From NCBI GenBank assembly GCA_037893245.1, contig JBAIAA010000313.1, positions 928,001 to 992,000 on the forward strand: a stretch of 64,000 nt of DNA. Direction: 5' to 3'. How positions within the stretch are numbered: position 1 is the stretch's first letter; each line of letters begins with the position of its first letter. Below are positions 59,029 to 64,000 of this stretch, piece after piece. The stretch is from Crossaster papposus. Taxonomy: Eukaryota > Echinodermata > Asteroidea > Velatida > Solasteridae. Under the pieces are notes generated by a model that ran no database searches, was not told the DNA's origin, and saw only the letters and a program-made list of their open reading frames with translations. Both the position numbers and the translations under genes were made by a program.

Positions 59029-59277
59029 GGGGCCAATTTCATAGAGCTGCTAAGCACAAACATTGGCTTAGCATGAACATTTTGTCCTTGGCAAAAACAA
59101 GGTTACAGACCAAATTTTCACGTTAGTGGTCTTTATTGTTTTTGATTGATAATCAGCTGTTTTTTTGCTTAGCATGAAAAACACGTAACATTTTGGCTGG
59201 TAACCTGTTTTTAATGAGCAAGACTTTTTTGTGCTAAGCAAATTTGTTGTGCTTAGCAGCTCTATGAAATTGGCCCC
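59029..59277. mobile_element. M3 MITE
   Basis: Full length, ends ggggccaatttcatagagct and agctctatgaaattggcccc. It is flanked by CCAGG on both sides in a way that overlaps the terminal G/C run, so the target duplication is ambiguous. Confidence 0.9.
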
Positions 59278-59777
59278 AGGTATTTACAGCTAGGACGAAT
59301 GCAAAATTCAGTCACACGGCCCATTTTGGGGTACACACAGTGAATTTATTTCGCCGATACTATCGGTAAACTACTGAACTAATTACTTGCAAATCGCCAT
59401 ATAAATTATAAAGTTGAAGAAAAAATAACTGGATGTGACAAAAACACAACCAGCAATTATTGAAACACCTTTTGCTTTTACAACGCCACACAAGCTCAAA
59501 GATTAAACCCAATCGGTAAGCTTGCGACGGTGTCATGGCATGCACGTACGGACATCGGCCTGTGGCGCAGACGCGCACATTATACAAAGATGTGCAATGC
59601 CCACCCTTCGCGCCCTCTGTTGGCAGGCGGTACGTTTAATGGGACACGTTTGTTTCCAGGCTACGAATGCATGAATATTCCGGAATGTGAACTAGAAATA
59701 GGGCTTAGGTTTTTATACCCAAGGTGATTGCCGAGATCAATTCCGCATTGTACTCTGCACCGCTGGGCACATTTGTT

Positions 59778-60090
59778 TACCAATTTCTTGTAACCAATTG
59801 TTGTGTGGTTCACCTGGTAACCAACGGTTGGTAAAATGTATTCATTTTACCCAACGTTGGTTATGTTTAACAACATTTTTTTTTACCAATATTGGGTAAA
59901 TTTACTAATTTTAATCAACCGTTGGGGGAACAACACAACAGTTGGTTAAACAAAAACGGTGACAAAATTTGCCGAACGTTGGGTAAAATGTAAGCAAAAT
60001 TGGTAACATTTGACAAATGTACACAATGTTGGTTACAATTTTAACCAACTATTTAAACTAACAAAAATTGTTAATACATGTTTTGAGAGT
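59778..60090. repeat. ACCAACGTTGG-rich repeat block
   Basis: Repeated aaccaacg(t)tgggtaaa words in both orientations over about 300 bp. It resembles the 8.2-9.7 kb block in word content. Not classified. Confidence 0.65.
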
Positions 60091-60960
60091 GCGCGCAGTA
60101 TTATTAAACTAGCAAAAGTGCTTTAATGACTGTAATCCTCGCCGCTTGTTCTTGTGACAGGCACATTTTGGCAGTACACTAGTTATTATAAAGTGCAAGG
60201 GAACTTTTTTTTCGGTGAATGAAGAGGTGAAGTAAAATCATCTGGTGAATGGAGCAGGCACTTGAACGAAGTCACAAGTCGTCCGTTCTCAGAAAACAAA
60301 CCAGGCGAATGCGAACCACGTATTTTCGCCCGGATAATAACGGACTAGTGGGGTGAACGATATTGTTGCACTATAATGCCAATATGATGGTTATAACCCG
60401 TATGATGATGTGTGCTTGTGATTGGATTAACGGTCCGCTGTCGAAATATTGTTGGCGTCTGATGATTGCGTTCGATCGGGAAATTTGAGTAGGCGACGAA
60501 TGATCCGGGTACATACAGCAGTTAATAGTTTGCTGACTGTATGAAAAGAGTGTGTTCGTCATTGTAATGTACAATGTTTAAAGGGTAACCGCATTGAAAG
60601 GATTATAGACCATTTGTCAGTTGTCATTTTTATTGTTTGAAGCTATACAGCAAACAAAATAAACTTCTTTTCACCACGTAATACCTATACATTTTTAGAT
60701 GCTGTTTTCTTTTCTTCATATACATTACTTATCATCTCAATATGAAGGTCAATCAGTGCAAAATTGTTTTAAAAAAGACATAAATTTGGACTGTATATTA
60801 CATGACTTTTCTTTTGTGTTTCTCCTGCCAGGTATGATGTGCATCATGCTGCATGTTGCCCTATGTTTGTTTCGTGTACACAGCCATTGTGTCTCTGAAG
60901 AAGATCTTGTAAAGATCGAAATATTAGGCCCTCTTAACTTATTTGATTTGTATATTTCAG
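60091..60960. other. no supported gene
   Basis: A 92-codon plus frame (60699-60977) is open and hydrophobic, unrecognised. A plausible splice acceptor (ttgtatatttcag) ends near 60960. Confidence 0.3.
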
Positions 60961-61035
60961 GTCATTCCAGCCAGTAAGCAGTTTGCAGCAGTTTTAATCT
61001 TATTCACATTTCCAATTTTGTTAGGAAATGCTTAG
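60961..61035 (+). other. exon-like segment related to 6329-6400
   Basis: After a plausible acceptor (tttgtatatttcag) the sequence reads VIPASKQFAAVLILFTFPIL followed by a stop (LGNA*). The 50-55 bp around taagcagtttgcagcagtt match 6343-6400 well, and similarity is lost downstream. Whether this is a duplicated anchor exon or a dispersed repeat is open. Confidence 0.25.
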
Positions 61036-64000
61036 ACAAACAATTCTCGACTCTCCATAGAACTTTGTACACAACCGCTAAAGTAGCGTCAGGATGTTAC
61101 ATTTTCTCAAAAATGAGCGATTAGAAGGAAGAGCTAAATATGCAATTACTTTTTCATGTGAAAAACAAACATTTGTAATAGGTACACAAAATCGTCTGTC
61201 AGACTCATTTTCAAGGAGTTAGTCACATGTTTCTCGCTGCGCCAAAAAAGCCCATATATTCAGCTTGATTTAGTATTTGAAACCACTGGAAGTATGTGGC
61301 TCAGGTATTGTCGGCCTAAGTTTGCGTTTGATAGTAGCCTAAGGACATTTTGCCAATCAGTAGTCGAAGCACAGATCTACCCCCGAGAAGGCGCCCGGCT
61401 GACCCGCTTTTATCCTACCGGCCGTGCGCGGACCGGTATACCGGGGACGCACGGCGCACGGTCCCCGCCGCCTGAAGTCACAACACCCGCTTGCTGCAAG
61501 CCACGTGTTTAGTCGCGGGAATTATACCGACTCTCTGTCAAGCACACAATCCCCTTCGGGAAAGATGCGCGAATATAATCGTATAACCAACCCCTATAAT
61601 CACCCTTCAAGTTATAATTTCTTTTATCTACATTGCTGAGAGCTCTTGTTAAGTTTTTTTTTTTTTAATATTTGTTCAACGGGAACTGTAAAAGCGACTA
61701 TAAGAAAATGCTCTCAGGAAAACACCACGGACGGCTGGAAACGCATACGCGCTATGAGTCACGCCTCGGAAATTCTCAAGGCGTCCAAATATATTTTACG
61801 AGGTCTTCGATTTATTGAATTTTTTTTTTATTTATTTATTTATTTTTTTTGGTGAGGGGGAATCTCGATTTCTGTAATTCGGGGAAATATGCGAACAATA
61901 TTCAGGTTAATTGCTATGCGGCTCTTAGTATGCCAAATAAATAGTCGAGTAGTCACGGTTCTGGCAAACACCATACGTGTTTTTTCATCTAATTATTGTC
62001 ATGCCAGTGAGGGATGTTAATGAACACCGTAGGTTTTTGTCGCTGATTTCCATCTTTAAACATCTGGGTATAACTCATTGGCTCTTGATTGTTTCGAAGT
62101 TACAAATACATATTTACTGGTGAAAAAATGAATTCGTTCATACTTTATAACACTATACAAAAAATATTGTTAAACTAGGATTGATTTGTTTACAAACACA
62201 TTGTTTTTGTAGTGGTCGTAGACGATGATGTCATTTCTAAAGGCCAATAGGATATCTGGGTTTGTTTTACATTGAGGCACCTGTTTACGTACAAACAAGA
62301 AATGTCAGGTAAGCATAAGTCGAGCAAAACCTAAAATTCAGTGACTCTGCTTGCATTTTCTTCTATTCATGTTTAAACATAATTATCAATTTATTCATTA
62401 CAAATACCAACGTCCATTTACTACCGGTTTGTCAGCAATGCTGAACCCTTTTTTTTCTTCAAGTTATGCTAAGAAATTCGTGTCTTCGTTTTTGTTTTGT
62501 ATTTCACCCTGGTTTTTGCGCCCATTGTTTACTCGGCTAAGAACATTAGGGGCTATATACGCCGCGGGCTGAAGGCCCACACAGACGGTTACTAATCAAA
62601 TGTTCTCCTCCGTTTTACCGTATTTTTGGCACCGGTGCATAGCAACATTTGGACCCACAGTGATGTCCCAGTCATCTCTCGTAGTAGACAGCCGCAGGTT
62701 TAGCTAGCATATTTGCTTTCTCAATGCTTTTGCCCCTCCTAATTTAATGTTCAAAGTCTATAACGCCGGGAAATGTTGACCAAGAATTATTAGGTTCTCG
62801 TTTGCAGTAATTTATTTTCTTTTTCCCTGACTTCTTTTTCCCATATACCACACCATCCTGACTGAACATCAGTCTAATTTTTAGAATGAAATACTTTTTT
62901 TTTTAAATCCCTTTGTCTTTATAGAAACTCGAGAAAAAACCTGCTTTATTCGATTGACTGATTTTCATGCTTAATCGTGTTGTCCTTAGATCCGCTCAAA
63001 TGGAGGGAATTTTACGAATCCAAAATCGAGTAAACTGGAACTCTTTTAAGACATTTTCGAGGGCAAATCACGAGCAAATCACAACCCGGGTCGGGGATGC
63101 TAAAAACGTTCGCAAGAAATTTCAAACTTTTTTGAAATTCGCCGAACTAAAAACGACTCCCGCGAACAATTGACGACGCTTCCGAACCCCCGCGCATGTT
63201 TGGCGAACGTTTGGAACCTAATACGAATGTTGGACTTTGCCATTTTCTTCGGCATTCGCATTCTTCGCGAATCTTTCGCGTTTTCCCGGGAAAACCCACC
63301 CTTAACCTTCTTACTCTACATGTACAACCAAATTGACACTTTTAATTGGTGCACTTTTTGTTAACTATAAGTGAGGGTAGGGGTCGGGTGGGGCGGGGCG
63401 GGGGTCGGGGAAGGTGATATTTAGCAATATCTCCATTGCGTCACTTTCCTAGATCCACCAGTATTACGCAAGCTAACTGGTATCGAATATTGTATTGACT
63501 ATTGGTGAGCTGATCTTTATGGGGGGTCCAGCCAATCAATTATTGATCAATGGTAACACTAACAGTATTGCAGTATGTTACAAACGGTTACTTAAAAATA
63601 TTGTATATATGAGGTTTTTAATGATGTGTTGTATACGCACGATGTGAGGTATACGCACAAAATAATAAGTGCTTGCACACAGATAAGTGCTTACACGTAG
63701 TAAACACTTGTCGTTTGTATTTGTTACGTCAATAAAATTGTCCTTGTACGCGATACGTTTGCTGTGACATTTCCAACCGCGGCCTGCACGTGGCGTAAAA
63801 CTAATTTAAAACCAGTGATTGATTAAAAGAAACGCGTAGCTCTATAACTACTGGACAGTATAGAATCCTGTTTATTTTGATCACATCCAAGAGTAGTACA
63901 AATGCCTAAAAGTAAGTCAAATGTTTGCAGTCGAACTTTTAAGTGCTTCTAAATTATAATTGCTACTGCACACAAACACAAACGCGTATATGGACCAACT
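61036..64000. other. no supported gene in the right flank
   Basis: A GC-richer patch at 61370-61560 with a 72-codon frame, T runs at 61655 and 61820-61850, a patch rich in TTCGCGAA-like words at 63040-63290 and a G-rich run at 63375-63410. None of the open frames (up to 73 codons) is recognised. Confidence 0.35.

Overview
The window looks like animal nuclear DNA with no complete protein-coding gene. It is AT-rich. It has no operon-like gene order and no open frame longer than 169 codons, and that longest frame is a minisatellite artefact. It is crowded with non-autonomous inverted-repeat elements (MITEs), tRNA-derived Pol III sequences, decayed non-LTR retrotransposons (LINEs), minisatellites and long homopolymer tracts. 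The style of the repeats suggests a marine deuterostome invertebrate, most likely an echinoderm. That is an inference from memory of similar repeats, not a proven match.

Left part (1-18 kb): a LINE C-terminal remnant (623-1043), a 103-bp duplication, a 19-bp minisatellite open in three frames (1517-1848), nested MITEs (2.1-5.1 kb), a cluster of TGACGTCA sites (10.48-10.65 kb), a 101-bp tandem repeat (11.87-12.23 kb) and a 774-bp foldback element packed with TACGTACG palindromes and flanked by a 6-bp target duplication (12341-13114).

Centre (18.2-40.2 kb): a tandem array of five units of about 3.6 kb, nearly identical by eye. The array lies between two copies of one TTAA-flanked MITE family (M1) in opposite orientation. 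Units 1-3 (type A) are joined by chimeric, palindromic M1 copies made from half of each flanking M1. Units 4-5 (type B) start with a copy of single-copy sequence from upstream (18222-19682), which includes a tRNA-like Pol III sequence. They then run into the second part of an A unit. A diverged older relative of the unit's middle part lies at 20143-20731.

Right part (40-64 kb): more M1 and M2 copies, a PIF/Harbinger-like element filled with roughly 10-bp-spaced ATCGTG-type motifs (47694-48558), a third TTAA family (M6) with another MITE nested in it (51310-52128), a decayed LINE carrying endonuclease and reverse transcriptase motifs on the minus strand and interrupted by a MITE (53090-55250), and several further inverted-repeat elements. 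Stretches not listed as elements show no gene I can support. Exons of intron-rich genes could be present but cannot be recognised without transcripts or homology searches.

The features do not form a genetic pathway. What links them is mobile-element activity: at least three MITE families use TTAA targets and share the terminal start AAAGG, and one of them marks the breakpoints of a recent local amplification.
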